From assembly GCF_000005505.3 (NCBI RefSeq), contig NC_016134.3, forward strand, positions 33,294,150 through 33,358,149: a stretch of 64,000 nucleotides of DNA. Direction: 5' to 3'. Made by a program: the position numbers and the translations under genes. The stretch is from Brachypodium distachyon. Taxonomy: Eukaryota > Streptophyta > Magnoliopsida > Poales > Poaceae. Each line of letters begins with the position of its first letter. Position 1 is the stretch's first letter. Below, one piece after another: positions 10,638-23,489 of the stretch. Under the pieces are notes generated by a model. That model had not been told where the DNA came from and did not search any database. It worked only from the letters and a program-made list of their open reading frames with translations.

Positions 10638-13600
10638 GAAAATAAAGCCTATGGGTTCATCTCCATTATAATGGAATCACCTCCAATATTGATAGCTTCT
10701 TGCGCTGTTAGCGCCAACGACACTATCTATCTATTGTGCTTTGTTGCCATATCGCCTTGTCTCCCCTTTGGCACGCGCCTTTTTTGACCGCCCCGCTGGT
10801 TTCCCATTTGTGCCCCTCACGACGCGTGCAGGGCCCCAACGGGATTTTGTAGACCCGAAAGACTCATCAGAACCCTGAAAAACTCAGTTTGATAGATGTC
10901 CTTTGAAATTCATCCCGGCACAACACCTCCATTGGCGGATCCACGTTGAGGGACTGCACCCAAAGATCCTTGGCTTTGGATCCGCCACTAAGTGCCTCTG
11001 ACTGGGAGCACCCGATGCTTCCTGGTTCCACACATCTGCATCTCCACGTAATGCCTTATCGCGGCCATCGGGTTCAGGCTTTGCAACATTCGTTACTTTC
11101 TCATGCATATATCGATAAACTTTTATAATGAACTGTACGATTAACGTACCAATCACCCGTGTACTTTCGAAATTAGACTCAAACCCAATTTATTTCCAAG
11201 TTAGAGTATGAGAGGAGGGTTTATTTTAGGGTTAGATTGGGTCGCCCCTGTGGTGGCCGTAAAACTCCCAACCCTCATCTCCTTTAAATAAGTCCTCAAA
11301 TCCCCTCTAAAACTCGGATTTTGATTACATTTGTTTTCCATAAAGAAATCACCACCATTGTACCACAAACCTCAACCTCTTGATCAAATTAGCTATTGCA
11401 TTTAAAACGATACTCGCAGTACTTGTACTTCCTACTATTTTTCTTGCTTGTGCTCCATTGATATCATGAAAAGACATTCATGGTCAGGTCAGTGTTGCTA
11501 GCAAGATCAATTTCTGTCGGAGTTGGTTCCAAATATTGCAGGCCGCCACATGCACGCGTCATACGGTTATCTCCGGATCATGAGGGTCATCCCCACCTAA
11601 TTAACAGTTATTCTCGCTGAAAGATAAGTAATTAAACCTAAAGTGCAAGGATCCGGAGAATCAAAGCCTATGTGAGCAAGATAAAAAAAGAGAGAGGAGC
11701 ACACGTGCATGCAAGATAGAGCTCAGTGGTAGGAGGAAGTGTGAGACTCGTCATTGGTCTGGTGTGACTAAGGCAGGACATCTAGAGGCTCGGCGTACTA
11801 ATAGTGTTTCTACCCGAGCACGCACATACTTGTCGTCGAAGCAGTCACTGCCATCAATTCTTGAAAGTAGTAAACATCATTGTCCCGCTTCCAGTTATTG
11901 TCGCACCACCTTTGATCCACCTTAATTCTGTGGCGGCAAAGGGACGTCTTCCTGTTGACACCAGCAACAGATTACATGGCAAAGTTAATAGACATTGCAG
12001 TTTAAATTGTCGCTCTTCATCCACATCAACAAAATCTTGTACATGGTAAAGTTTCCAATAAATATCGAAGATGCCCTTATAAGAAAATCAAGTCCAAGCC
12101 AACAGAGGTCCATGCATGAAGGCTTCAAGATGGCAAAAGGCATATTCTGCAAGATGAAGCTTGTTGGAATCTGTGTCAAATATAAGTCTGAGTTGGGTTA
12201 TGGTTGGACTTGTAGATTAGATGTTTGAGTCTATCTTTTATAGGAAAATAAGGAAAAATTTCAATTAAGTACCTCATCCTTTTCAATTTATACGCCCATC
12301 TAAAAAATATTAAATTTTTATTTTGTAAGCCCATCTGCCTTGGGAATAAGCAAATTTAATTACGCCTAGACCAATACTATGTAATTTGGGTCTCCAATGT
12401 GAAATAAAGCAATACTTGAAAAAGACAAGTATGCATATATACTTCATCAATGGTTAGTCGAACATATAAATGGACACTCTTTGACTAGTATGAATTAGAA
12501 GATGGACTTTCTAATCAGAAGTTAGGGAGTATATTGACAATTCAAACTGGACCTAGTCTAAATTGTGAAACTAGAAAGCAAGCTGTGTGTGGGATCACAA
12601 ACCGCCCGGACAGGAATTTTGTCGTCGTTTTCCAGACTACACAGGATTGACCTGTTAATTTGGAGAAAATCATGCGGGTCCCAACAGTCTGCACATACAG
12701 AGTATTCGCTTTGTTCGGATTTATAAGGCATGCACGTATTTCATGGTTGTCGGTTTGATAAACTAAATATGTACTTATATTACACAAAAAGTATATCACT
12801 AGATAATCAAATGAAGTATTTAATGATATACTTTTTTGGTCATATAACTTATATCTCCTTAGTTAAATTGGCGACCTACGAACCAGGCCAGCCGCATTTC
12901 AATGGCCCATACATTTTTTCCTCGCAACAAATACACTTAATTTTTTCTCTTCTTTGGTTGGTCATAGTGCATAGTAATTTAGACTAGTAGCATGTCTTTA
13001 TTATGTGTCTAAGTTACTACCTTAATAGTGGGGAGTAACTTATACATGTGGTATCTTGCATTGTTCATATATTATGATGTAGACTCATCTTGTCTTGATT
13101 TGTGTGATGTTATGGTAACATATTAGTTACCACATTTTTTTTTCCATTTATTATTATGCCATGTCACCAAAATGACTAGTTGACATGCATGTTATTATCC
13201 AAGTTACTTGCACTATTTGAGTAGTCCGATGGATACGAGTACAAGATGCTACGACCTACCTAAATAAAATATCCCCGCGATGAGCAACTGGACAGAAAAA
13301 ATGTGGTCGTCCAATTCATTAATTCATTTACTCCCGATCACGAAAACTTAAATGACCCGGCGACTAAGTTCTCCAACGTTGATAGATACGTACGGATAAC
13401 GCAATTTTCCCGAAAGCTAATTATGTTTTGATAGTGACCATTACTGGCAACCTGTCCATTAAAGCGTAGCAAATAAAAATTGATGCTAATTGGTACTTGC
13501 CCTCTAATTGGTCAAACCATCAGTGCATCTACAGTGATTCGTGTGCCCACATGTCTTTTGATCATACAAGTGTGCACAGTGTGTGACCATCCGCTGCCAT

Positions 13601-14960
13601 CTGTTCTAAAAAAAAGATCATAATATACGTAGAAAATATGCAATTGTTTCCATTGTCATGTACTAGTTACTACAGCTAAGAGCGCGTGCATAATGAAATA
13701 ATTTCCAGGGCTTGGTGAACACGCACATCATTCTATGGAAACAGAAGAAAAAAAATGAAGATATATTGAAATATTATGAAATGTCAGAACCTCAGAAAAT
13801 TTGCAATGGCCGTTTGGATCCACCACTTTGATTTTTTTTTCCGGAATTTTAAGCGAGAACATGTAGACGAGACACATAAAGAAATTTTACCAAGACGTGC
13901 ATCTGTTAGAAATCCTCTAAAATTCCTATGAATTGATGATTTGTTCCATATGAATTTTATTGAATTTATACAACCCGAGTTATTTAAAAAATCCTAATAA
14001 ATAGAATCTCTTAAATTCTTCGAATCCAAAGGAGGCTTTAAATATCCCGTTAGTTGCTAGTTAGCAAAATGATTTTTTCCTCTTTGATCGATCGTTATTC
14101 CAACCGTATTTAGCCAGATTGCATTTCTAATTTTATACTTCAACTAAGATTTTGTTTTTGTTTTTGCGAAGATATATACTTCAACTAAGATAACCATGTG
14201 CTCCCATCATGAGCTGTGTGCACTGTGCAGATCGATCAACAGTATGACGGATTTAACATCAATGAAAATTTGCATAAGGAGGTCAAAAGCACTCTACGTA
14301 GCTGGATCGAGGGAGTACATAGTTTTTCCAGGTTTGTTTAGAATATAAGATCTTTATTGGAAAACATATGTGAGGAACTAGATCTTTCCTTCTCAGCTAT
14401 ATCGGTGCCATCAAAAGTACTGTATTATCAGGTCAATAAATGAAGAATTGATCATATGGGGATGCCAATCTAGGATTTGCCACTCCACAAAGTCCAAATT
14501 GATACACTCCCGGTATAAATGCAAGCCACCCAAACTTATCCAGGATATTTTTTCTTTCGCGTGGTTATGTCCATGTGCAAGCTGGACTGTCGATAGGTAA
14601 GCATCAACATTGATGATTGACGAACAAGTTTCGTCAAGAAAATCCCTTCATGCGTAGGCTGTTCGTTTCATTCATTATGGCCTTTGAACTGTATAGTTAT
14701 CGGTCCGTTTCACCTTAAATGTCAGAATTCTACTAGTCAATCAACTACTTTTGATCCCTGCAAAAAAAGAAAATCAACTACTTTTGACAACATGGTTATT
14801 GACGTTTTTTTACCGTACTACAAGGATCGATCGGAGTATCAATTCTTGATCCATCCCGTTGCTGAGAAGCGTGAATGTTTGGAAGAAGAAAAACTGTCAA
14901 TTGGAGAAAAAGAGATGCTTCTTGAATCTGTTGCACATGGTATTTCATCTTACACGACTT
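10638..14960. other. Gene-free AT-rich intergenic stretch
   Basis: No exon, RNA gene or intact element was recognised over about 4.3 kb. A short inverted pair (GGCGGATCCACG at about 10934, GGATCCGCCAC at about 10979) may be a decayed DNA-transposon footprint. The remaining open frames are short and without family resemblance. Confidence 0.5.
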
Positions 14961-14962
14961 TA

Positions 14963-15269
14963 GGCTTCTTTTGATTTAAAGGATTTTCATAAGAATTTTG
15001 AAAGCTTGAAATTCTTAGAAATTTTTTCTATGTTGGTCGTTTGATTCGTAGAATTAAATCCTATAGGATTTTTTTCTAAGGATTCATTTGTACTACATTC
15101 CATATAAAATTTACATCCACTCCAACTTCTTGGAAAAAATTCTTTGGTCCAATCAAACAAATTTTGATGTAAACAAAATCTTATAGGGCTCGCTCAAGTG
15201 GACATGACATTACGATCCTACATTTTTTTTATTCCTTAACTTTTCCAATCCTATGAATCAAGAAGGCCC
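14963..15269. mobile_element. Tourist-type MITE (PIF/Harbinger)
   Basis: 307 bp with inverted ends GGCTTCTTTTGATTTAAAGG and CCTATGAATCAAGAAGGCCC, flanked by TTA at 14960-14962 and 15270-15272. A 3-bp TTA duplication and GG..CC ends are characteristic of Tourist elements. Confidence 0.8.
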
Positions 15270-15757
15270 TTAGTCTTTACAATTCCTGGACAAATCTGTA
15301 AGTAGTGCTTGGTTCATGTCATGGAGTGGACTGTTGTGTTTGGTATTCAATGTAATACTCCCTCTGGCTTACAAAATTGAGATTATTGTTGTGTTCGTTT
15401 CCTAGAATATAGAACATTAGAATGAAACTATATGGTTTCTCAAAAGGAAATATTCCTCCAATATGTCTAACCATCTCATTCTTAAAAAAAATAGGAATCA
15501 TTTGATTCCAAGTGAAACCGCCGCTTCTAGGTGTTTGGTTACAAGAATATAACAAAGTAAACCGTTCCATTCCATTTCATTCATATAAGAATACAACTGT
15601 TTCATTCCGTTCCACCTTGCTCTACAACCAAAGGAATCATGGACGTGATGGATCATTATTACGAAAAGACAATGAAAACTAGAATAGAATTTGCTAAATT
15701 GCTTGGTGGACAATGTGTGGTTTGAAAAATTAGGAGACATAGATTTTTCGAGATATT

Positions 15758-16882
15758 TTTTTCTTTCGAAAAGGGGGGGCATGCACCAGTCTCTGCATCG
15801 TGCGATGCACACAGTCATAATATTATTACGCCAAAAATAACACATCATCGATCTCAGTTACATCTCAAAAGAGTTCGAAAAAGCTGAAAACTCATCCATC
15901 TCAATTACATCAAAAAATTACCCCAGCCTAGAATCGACGTGCCACCCAAACCAGCTGTTGAACTCCATCAACTCTTTGTCCACCATCGGAAGTAGAGGTG
16001 ACCAAGAGCGGAGCCAGTATGTCGCCATACAAACCACCTGCAAAATATTCAAAGTTTTTTTTGTTAAACACCAAATCATTCTGACAATTCCAAATAGACA
16101 ACCAAATCGCACAAACCCAACAAGAATAAGTGATTTGAGACACTTCTCCATCTGACAAAGTCAACGGGCAAACAAATTCATAATGCACGCGGGAGGTGGG
16201 AGATTAAAAGTCACACAGACAACTCTCCATACTAATTGAGCCAAAGGACACTCGAAAAACAATTGAGGTATAGTTTCATTCTTATCACCAAAAACACGTT
16301 TTTTGCAACCCTGCCAATTTCTTTTAGCTAAATTGTCCTTAGTCAGTACAACCCCGTGACAAAGAAGCCAAGCAAATATCTTTATGTTGAGAGGAATCTT
16401 AAGTTTCCAAATAATCTTATTGCGAAAGTGACTATCAGTATTACTAAAAAACTGATCAACATAGTATGACCCCAAAGAAGACAACACATAGAAAAACGAA
16501 TTTGGTTGGTCTACAAGCTGAACCATAACAAGTAGTTTGATGCACAACTCGTCCCAGACAATCAATGTAGCCCCAACTATGTTCCTCCTAAAGTAAATAT
16601 TCAGAGGTACAATAGTCAACACTTCAGCAACAAATGTCTGACGGTTCATCGCACTTCTGTAACGCGAAGCAAAATGACCTTCAAGGCGAGAGCGTGATCC
16701 ACCCACCTATCTTTTCAGAAGTTCACCGCCAAACCACCCTTAACATCGAGCGACACATGAGGGATGAAAAACTGTCGCACCCACATCAATCCCTTCCAAA
16801 AGGGAGAGTCGGATGCCCTCAACTCCACCTGGGAAAGGGATTTAGCATAAAGATACTTGTTACGAAGCAGCTCAAGCCAAAT
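15758..16882 (-). mobile_element. 5'-truncated LINE with target duplication
   Basis: On the minus strand the remnant encodes degraded ORF2 C-terminal sequence: a DSPFWKGLMWVRQFF block, then a zf-RVT region (IWKLKIPLNIKIFAWLLCHG, PQLFFECPLAQLVWRVV). A stop codon and frame breaks interrupt it. The 3' end is the A-run seen as T-run at about 15755-15762. Target duplications of 16 bp with one mismatch lie at 15742-15757 and 16883-16898 (GATTTTTCGAGATATT). This is a dead, partial non-LTR retrotransposon copy of about 1.1 kb. Confidence 0.88.
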
Positions 16883-16898
16883 GATTTTCCGAGATATT

Positions 16899-17411
16899 CA
16901 TTGTAATATTCTTGCAGTGTTAGTGAAGCGGAGATTTAGATTAGTAGAGAACCCTGATTCTCTCTATGCTCAAGCCCTCAAAGCTAAGTATTATCCCGAT
17001 GGATCCCTTTTCCCACTACCTTCCAAAAAATAATCTGCCACAGTAAAGAGGGGATCTTTTATACGTGGCGAAGTGTGATTAGAAGGCTTCGAGCTTTCAA
17101 CAAACATATTATCTAGCGTCAGACAGATGACAGGAAAAATTTGTGTATTGTCTTTGAGGGGATATTGGCCGCATCCGTTAGAAGATGGTATCTCGGGATA
17201 TCTTCAGCCGAGCTGGCTGGCTGCCTACACTAGTCGCTTGCTTTATAAATAGATTCGCTATGCTAGATCATTGTTGTTTGCTTATTTTTGTGTCTATTAT
17301 GTTTGATCAGTGATTTGCCAAACTCAAATTTTGACTCTGCAATAAAATGGTTGTGTGCATCGCTTGATGCAGAGGCAGGTGAATTATATCCTGATTGGTC
17401 ACAATCTGTTG
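16899..17411. other. Intergenic, possible further LINE remains
   Basis: No intact gene. The plus strand around 16915-17020 reads like another decayed retroelement block, but frames break too often for a firm call. Confidence 0.35.
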
Positions 17412-17420
17412 ACTAGCTAA

Positions 17421-18069
17421 GAGTAAAATGCACCGTAGGTTCTAAAACTATTCGGGGTGTGTCAATTGAGTACTAATTCTATCAAAGTGTATATTTAGAC
17501 CCTAATTCTTTGTAAGTTGTTCACGTGTGGTCCAAATCAAGCCCAAGCCTCTGCTGACCGGCTAGGTGGCAAGTTGACTACCACGCTGGATAACTGTTGA
17601 GTCACTTGAAATTGCAAATAGGCCCAACCATTCATTTTGCAATTTCAAGCGGGGTGGGAGAATCGGGGAAAGGACCGCGGAATGAGTAAAATGGAAAGGT
17701 TTGGCATATTTGCAATTTCCAACGACCCGGGAGTTAGCCATCGTGGCAGTCAACTTGCCACCTGGCTGGTCAGCAAGGGCGGAGCTAGGATGGAGGGCCA
17801 CTGGTGTCAGCTTTGCTGGCCCGGTGTCATTTTCTACAAATGAATAATATGCTTTACTTATTTACAAAGGAATGGCAACAATTCATTGGTGTCAGCTGAC
17901 ACCACTAATATAACCTAGCTCCGCCCCTGCCGGTCAGCGGTGGCTCGGACTCGATTATGACCACGCGTGAACAACTTACAAAGAATTAGGGTACAAATAT
18001 GCATTTTGATGGAATTAGGACTCAGTTGATACACGCCGAATAGTTTTAGACCTACGGTGCATTTTACTC
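17421..18069. mobile_element. Foldback Mutator-like MITE with perfect 9-bp duplication
   Basis: A 649-bp inverted-repeat element whose ends are GAGTAAAATGCACCGTAGGT and its complement. The target duplication ACTAGCTAA is perfect (17412-17420 and 18070-18078). The arms pair almost to the centre, giving a long hairpin. A 9-bp duplication indicates a Mutator-type transposase in trans. A separate hAT MITE (17774-17929) interrupts the right arm. No coding capacity is seen. Confidence 0.9.
17774..17929. mobile_element. hAT MITE nested in the Mutator-like foldback
   Basis: 156 bp starting CAAGGGCGGAGCTAGG and ending CCTAGCTCCGCCCCTG. It is flanked by 8-bp duplications CTGGTCAG (17766-17773) and CCGGTCAG (17930-17937), 7 of 8 identical. 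Removing it restores pairing of the host element's arms, so it inserted later. Confidence 0.85.
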
Positions 18070-18078
18070 ACTAGCTAA

Positions 18079-18740
18079 TGTGGCAACCTACTGGACATTA
18101 AGGAGTATAGGATTTGGACCTCGTCAAGGATATGTTTTGGCCATGATTCTCATCAGAATTCTTTGGATCAACTCCGTTTGGTCCACGTACCATGTGGAAT
18201 GGAAAGACCAGTATGGTTAAAAAACTCAATTTTTCGAGAGTTCTCTAGATGGTGGCATAGAAGCCGCTTGCGAGATGACAAAGGACAATCCTCTATAGAG
18301 GGTGGACAACCGTAGAACCTTGTGCTGGATGCAGCATTGGCAGAAGCATGTGCCTTACTACATGGACTCGCGCTAGTATGCTGTCATATAGGTCATGCAA
18401 GATGGAGGGGGTGTGGAGTACCCGGCCAAGCCGCATGCAACATTATGGCCATATGGCCTACAAGTATGCTCCATTGCGTACGTTGGGGACCGGCTAATCT
18501 GCGTCTTCATGAACGTAACTACACTGTAACTTAAATTATTGGTGTACGTACATGCTGATAAGGATGACGCCTAGGAGGACCAAGAGGACAGGGATGGTGA
18601 TGTAAGCGGAATTGGTAACATTCTACGGGCTTATGATGGTGTAGGTACAGGCGGGTACCCCATAAAAACTTCTCCAAAAATGACGCTAGTACGTATACAT
18701 AAATACAAGACTCCATAATTTTTTTGTGTAGTTTATCCAT
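18079..18740. other. Intergenic, no gene recognised
   Basis: Nothing coding or structured was recognised between the foldback element and the Stowaway pair. Confidence 0.5.
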
Positions 18741-18743
18741 CTA

Positions 18744-18825
18744 CTCTCTCCGTTCCTAAATACTTGTCGTTGTTTTAGTGCAAACTTGAACTAAAATAGA
18801 GAGAAGTATTTAGAAACGGAGGGAG
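18744..18825. mobile_element. Stowaway MITE
   Basis: 82-bp near-complete hairpin with ends CTCTCTCCGTTCCTAAATAC and GTATTTAGAAACGGAGGGAG, TA on both sides. Confidence 0.88.
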
Positions 18826-18930
18826 TACATTATAAGGCGAGTATAAAAAAGACAAATTACGCTCGCAGTGTTTTCAATACTATAGACAATACATTTTCTT
18901 TACCGTGCAAAAGTAGTACGGAGTACTGTA

Positions 18931-18988
18931 CTCCCTCCGTTCCTAAATACTTGTCGATGTTTCAGTCAATATTTAGGATCGGAGGATG
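18931..18988. mobile_element. Very short Stowaway MITE
   Basis: 58 bp with ends CTCCCTCCGTTCCTAAATAC and ATATTTAGGATCGGAGGATG, TA on both sides. It belongs to the same family as the 82-bp copy about 100 bp to the left but has lost most of the middle. Confidence 0.8.
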
Positions 18989-19089
18989 TACTAGTTAATT
19001 TTGTACAAATGTATGAATGTATGCATAGTGTCATAAATGTTTGTAGTAACACAAGCACTTACCTCGATGTATGTATAGATACACTCTAT

Positions 19090-19474
19090 CAGTGGCGGAG
19101 GGAGAGGGGGGCCAGCAGGGGCCAAGGCTCGGGCCATGAAAAAGAAATTTAGTATGATCTGGAATTACTTCTACCTAAATTTGTCCATTTTATAGTTATG
19201 GCCCCCCTCAATATTCACACACAAAAACAATAGCCATAGGAAAATCTGCTCTTTGACGAACTGACTTCTAATTTCTCATATTCTATGCCAAAAGCTAGCC
19301 CAAAAGCATACGAGAGGAGGCAGCCTGCACTCATCCCTGGAACCGGCTGGTCCCCAAGCATTCCTCCCCCAACTATCTACATGTGCCTGGGCTTCTCGAC
19401 TTCTTCTCTAAATTTCCTTCCAATTTTGTCCTTTTAGTCGGCCCTCCCTATCAAAATTTTCTGCCTCCGCCCTG
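19090..19474. mobile_element. hAT-type non-autonomous element
   Basis: 385 bp starting CAGTGGCGGAGGGAG and ending CTGCCTCCGCCCTG, flanked by 8-bp duplications CACTCTAT (19082-19089) and CACTCGAT (19475-19482), 7 of 8 identical. The ends are of the same class as the nested element at 17774. No transposase is seen. Confidence 0.85.
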
Positions 19475-19482
19475 CACTCGAT

Positions 19483-21650
19483 GTGGTACCAAGTCATATA
19501 GCCGAAGGTGCTGGGAGGCCGCGGAACCGACAAGCTGGTTGGTTGAATATAAGATTTCTTAAATATCCTTAGTAATTTGCTCAAGTGGCCACCAGACGCC
19601 ATTAGAGCAAGATGAATAGCTATAACCTGCTGTTGGCTGTAAACATTGTCATGTCATCTTTAAGTAATATAATAGCTAGCATTTATAATAAGTTGATTAT
19701 AAGAAACACTACTTTATTAATAACAGGCTCACATTACAGTCTCACAGGGTGCCTAGGAGCACGTGTTGCAGCTGGCTACTGGTTAAACAGCCCACTTCTC
19801 TTCTCTCTTCTCTTTCCTCCGACTAAACATCAAAACAATATTTTAATTCTTGTAGTCAGCTTATATCCCACTATTATTCTTGCTCTTATGTTTTGACGTA
19901 GACCCTTGCTTGCTACCTGTCCATTAAAGCGTAGTACATGTGACCTGATGTGTTTTGGTCGTACGCATACAAGTAAGCACTGTCGCATGCATGGAGGCGG
20001 CTACAATAATTTTCTTCCTCAAAATTAAGCATGACTTCAGTATGAGTATGTATATATGGTCCACCCTGTTCAAAACATAGATCATGATCGGTACTATATA
20101 AAATGTGCCATTATTGACATTTATGGTACATCGATCTATATACTTGCTAACTACCGGCTGCTAAGGAACCTTCAATACTAAAACACCTAGAGTGGGAATG
20201 TGGGATGCAATCATCTTCAAATTGTCTTGACCATTCTCGTTAGCAGACGCCTTCTTTTCCAGAAGGATCAGACCAGATTAATGGCGGCCTCTCACGTACG
20301 AGTCCAACCAGTGGAAATAGCATGGGCGACTATGAGGTTCTGTCGGCACGACCAGCCGACCAGGTCCAAAGTGGAGTGAAGATAAGCAAATCGATACGGG
20401 CGGAATACACTAATCATTTAATCCCACCTCTCTTCAAGATGTCGATCAAGGAAAAATGGAATTAGATGAGAGGAGGAAAAAATGGTTTTATTCCTCGTAT
20501 ATCCTCCATTTATGGGCACCTTGGACTAAACAAGCGTGACTAAGAACGAGGATGTGTGAAGTGAGACCCTTGAAGCAAATAAGTTGGGTTAGATCCTTAA
20601 TTCATTTACTTTCACAATAGTGGAGTAAGTACGTTTTTGCCAAAGATGGTTTTAGACTTAATTTACGCACAGCTGGAGGGATTGTGAAAGTACTTACTCA
20701 TTGCGAGCATTCATTTGTAAGGTCAACTTAGGATAGATTCACATGATAAACATGATAGAAAAAAAATACAGGAATGCAGAAAGTGTGACCAATCGGGTTA
20801 AATTGTTTAAGCCTCGAGTTCCGGTGAGATAAAGAAGGCCTCAAGACGAGACAACGCCACAACGGAAGACAGGATGCGAACATGCATAGATGTGAAATTA
20901 AGAACGTCAGTGCTACTCGAGGTCCTCGGAATTCATCTCAGATCGCTGCAACCTTCTGCTTCTCCTGCTCGTCTGTGTGGCCGTGTCAAAGCGGATCGTG
21001 TGGAAGCAGCCGGAAAACCTTTACACGGAACAAAGGGTGTGGCCGAGATGCAGAGTATCATCGTCGCGTAGGTCACTTCACTCAATTGCAGTCGATTTGT
21101 TCAGCTCCTTCCACGGACTGCGCAGAGAGGAGCGGCCGAGCTGCCCGAGCAGTAGAGAGAAAAAAAAAAGGGATCGTATATGATGCGCTTGGCTAGCGTC
21201 GGTGAGACGTACGGCGGCAGGAGGTGTCTACAGAGGACTAGAGGAGTAGGAGGAGCTGCACAACTAGGACAAGGAGGACGCGTTAAAGGGGTGCAGGTAT
21301 GCAGCGGAGAGACTTAGCCGCCGAAGAGCCATCAATTATGGTCCATGATGCCTGTGCAATTTGGTACCTCCTCCGATTCTTGCGTCATGCATTTGGTGGT
21401 ACCAACAATTAGGAGCCGTTAGATCCTTCAGTATGGAGTATTTTCGCAGAAGATCCTTTTGTATGGATAGTTGTAATAATTTCCAGGTGCTGCAGACCTT
21501 CCCGAGGGCACCGCGGCGGTGCTCTCGTAGGGCTGAAAACGGATAGAATCATCAGGGCCCTCTCAATGCTTCTAGATGTGCCGTATTTTAAGCATTCAGC
21601 TAAGCAAAAATTTGACGTGGCACCTTATTTAATGAAAAACAGAGATGTAT
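19483..21650. other. Intergenic, no gene recognised
   Basis: Mixed AT-rich DNA with a more GC-rich part at about 20870-21540. The open frames there overlap in several frames and match no family. No element with clear ends was found. Confidence 0.5.
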
Positions 21651-21654
21651 GGTA

Positions 21655-22135
21655 TTTCAGGAAATTTCACAGAACCACATTTTTTGTGGCAGTGATCTCA
21701 CAAAACCACAGTTGTTGCTAACAGTCTCACGAAACCACAACTCTTGCGGCAGGAAGTCTCAAAAAACCCTAATTTTGATGATTAGGCGGCTTGATGGTGT
21801 TTCTGACGATCCGGGTCCACAACGTGGCATTGGAGACAAGTCGGGAAAGCTGACGTGGCAACTGACTTGTGGGCCCGGGTGGCATTGGAGACGGGTCGGG
21901 GAGGATGACGTGGCAACTGACTTGTGGGCCCGGGTGGCATTGGAGACGGGTCGGGGAGGATGACGTGGCAACTGACTTGTGGGCCTGGGTCGTCAGAAAT
22001 ACCATCAAGCCGCCTAATCATCGAGATTAGGATTTTTTGAGACTCTCTGCCCAAGAGTTGTGTTTTTGTAAGACTGTTAGCAACAACTGTGGTTTTGTGA
22101 GACCACTGCCACAACAAGTGTGGTTCTATGAAATT
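21655..22135. mobile_element. Foldback element with internal tandem repeats
   Basis: Arms of about 150 bp (21655-21812 and 21990-22135) are inverted copies. They start AAATTTCACAGAACCACA on the left and end GTGGTTCTATGAAATTT on the right. Between them lie three 55-bp direct repeats. No transposase and no clear target duplication were seen. The termini closely resemble those of the foldback at 49031-49647, so the two belong to one family. Confidence 0.8.
21824..21988. repeat. Three 55-bp tandem repeats inside the foldback
   Basis: Copies start at 21824, 21879 and 21934, each beginning GTGGCATTGGAGAC and ending near TTGTGGGCCCGG. Copies 2 and 3 differ at one position or so; copy 1 has several changes. 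The period of 55 is not a multiple of three and the repeats are GC-rich compared with the arms. Confidence 0.92.
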
Positions 22136-22610
22136 TACACTCTAATCTAGATATAACTCTTAGCGCTAAACCAGGAAAAATCATAATTATCCTCTCACAA
22201 AACATAATAAATAAGAGCATGTTATTTAGATACAAAGCATTTGAGTAGTTGTATCTAAACATGTGTTTAATGCATATGATAGTTTAATTAAGATACGATG
22301 CATTAGGAGTGCCATCATGATGGTGGTTTAATTTTCAGGGAAGCATAAATATATAGCAAAACGAAACTGCCGAAACAAAAACGGGTACAAACACATATAT
22401 GGACGTGACTGTTTGTTGGATCACAAAAGTTGGAGGAGCGTATGATGCCAGAGGAGCGGAAGACACCAGTGCTGCTGCGCTAGCGAATAGGCTGCTCTAG
22501 TCATCGATCTATGCAGCCATGAAGGTGAAGGACAATGCATGGGAGGCAACACCATGGAACTTCACCAATATGCTCTGAACCATGCCATGATGCAGGGTCT
22601 TCTTACTAGA
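22136..22610. other. Intergenic, no gene recognised
   Basis: AT-rich DNA without recognised features. Confidence 0.5.
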
Positions 22611-22614
22611 CCCA

Positions 22615-23140
22615 TTTTTTTTAAGACAGTGGACCTACTGCACAATTAAATTAAAAAAGGGGTTCAATATTTACAAGCTGATAATCTGATTGATAACAGA
22701 GGATGTTATCACGAGCAATCATCTAAAATGGCTAATGCACTCTCTAAAGTTGCTATTAGTCTTTCTGCGAGCTCTACAGAAAACAAGGTTAAGTTCATCC
22801 TTGAACTACCTTTTGCATGTGTAAAGGTAAGGATGAGTGCCACTAAATATCATATCATTGCATGTCCTCCGTATGCTCCAGCAAACCAATGATGTGATGT
22901 CCATGAAAAATGGGGCCTGGGTATGGTGTTTCAATGCTTTGATATTCCTATGAATGCATCCTTGAGGGGTGAATTGTGGGCAAATGTATATTCAACAATC
23001 TAAAGCAAAAGGGCAATGGAAGAAGACATGATCTCTAAATTCAAGAATTAGTCCATTGCAGAGCACACATTCATAAATTGAAGATGGAAATTCCAGGGGA
23101 TGATGCAAGATCGGCGTATCAGAACCCGGAATCGTGGTCC
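22615..23140 (-). mobile_element. Decayed LINE 3' fragment
   Basis: Minus-strand translation, with stops and frame changes, gives CVLCNGLILEFRDHVFFHCP followed by a W/R-rich block (CWSIRRTCNDMIFSG). This is the zf-RVT tail of plant L1-type ORF2. An A-run (T-run at 22614-22622 on the plus strand) marks the 3' end. No target duplication was found. Confidence 0.65.
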
Positions 23141-23489
23141 AACCAGTTTGAAGCTAACTAGTGTTTCTATGGGCCAGTACAAATTGGTTTCTCACAATAT
23201 ATGATAAGTACATCAATCATTGCTACTCCTTCATAAAGAATGTCACTCTCGCATTTTGAGGTCGAACTTTAGATAAAAGATTAGACCAATAATATGTGTA
23301 TTATATGTTATAAATTTTATACCATTGGATACTTTTTGAAATACGAATTCAATAATATAATTTTTGTAGCATGTAATCCTTGATCAAATTATTAATCTAA
23401 TTGTTCGTCAAACTAAAATTTCGAAATGCATGCATGTTATTCTTTGTGAAAAAGAGTATACATGAGTATATAACTATGTTTAATAAGTA
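23141..23489. other. Distal upstream region of the polyketide synthase gene
   Basis: AT-rich, with no recognised element or gene. Confidence 0.4.

Noticed and set aside
21649..22117. Open frames with a repeated peptide in the 21.7-kb foldback
   Set aside because: The peptide repeats come from the 55-bp tandem units on both strands. There is no start context or domain, so they are not coding.
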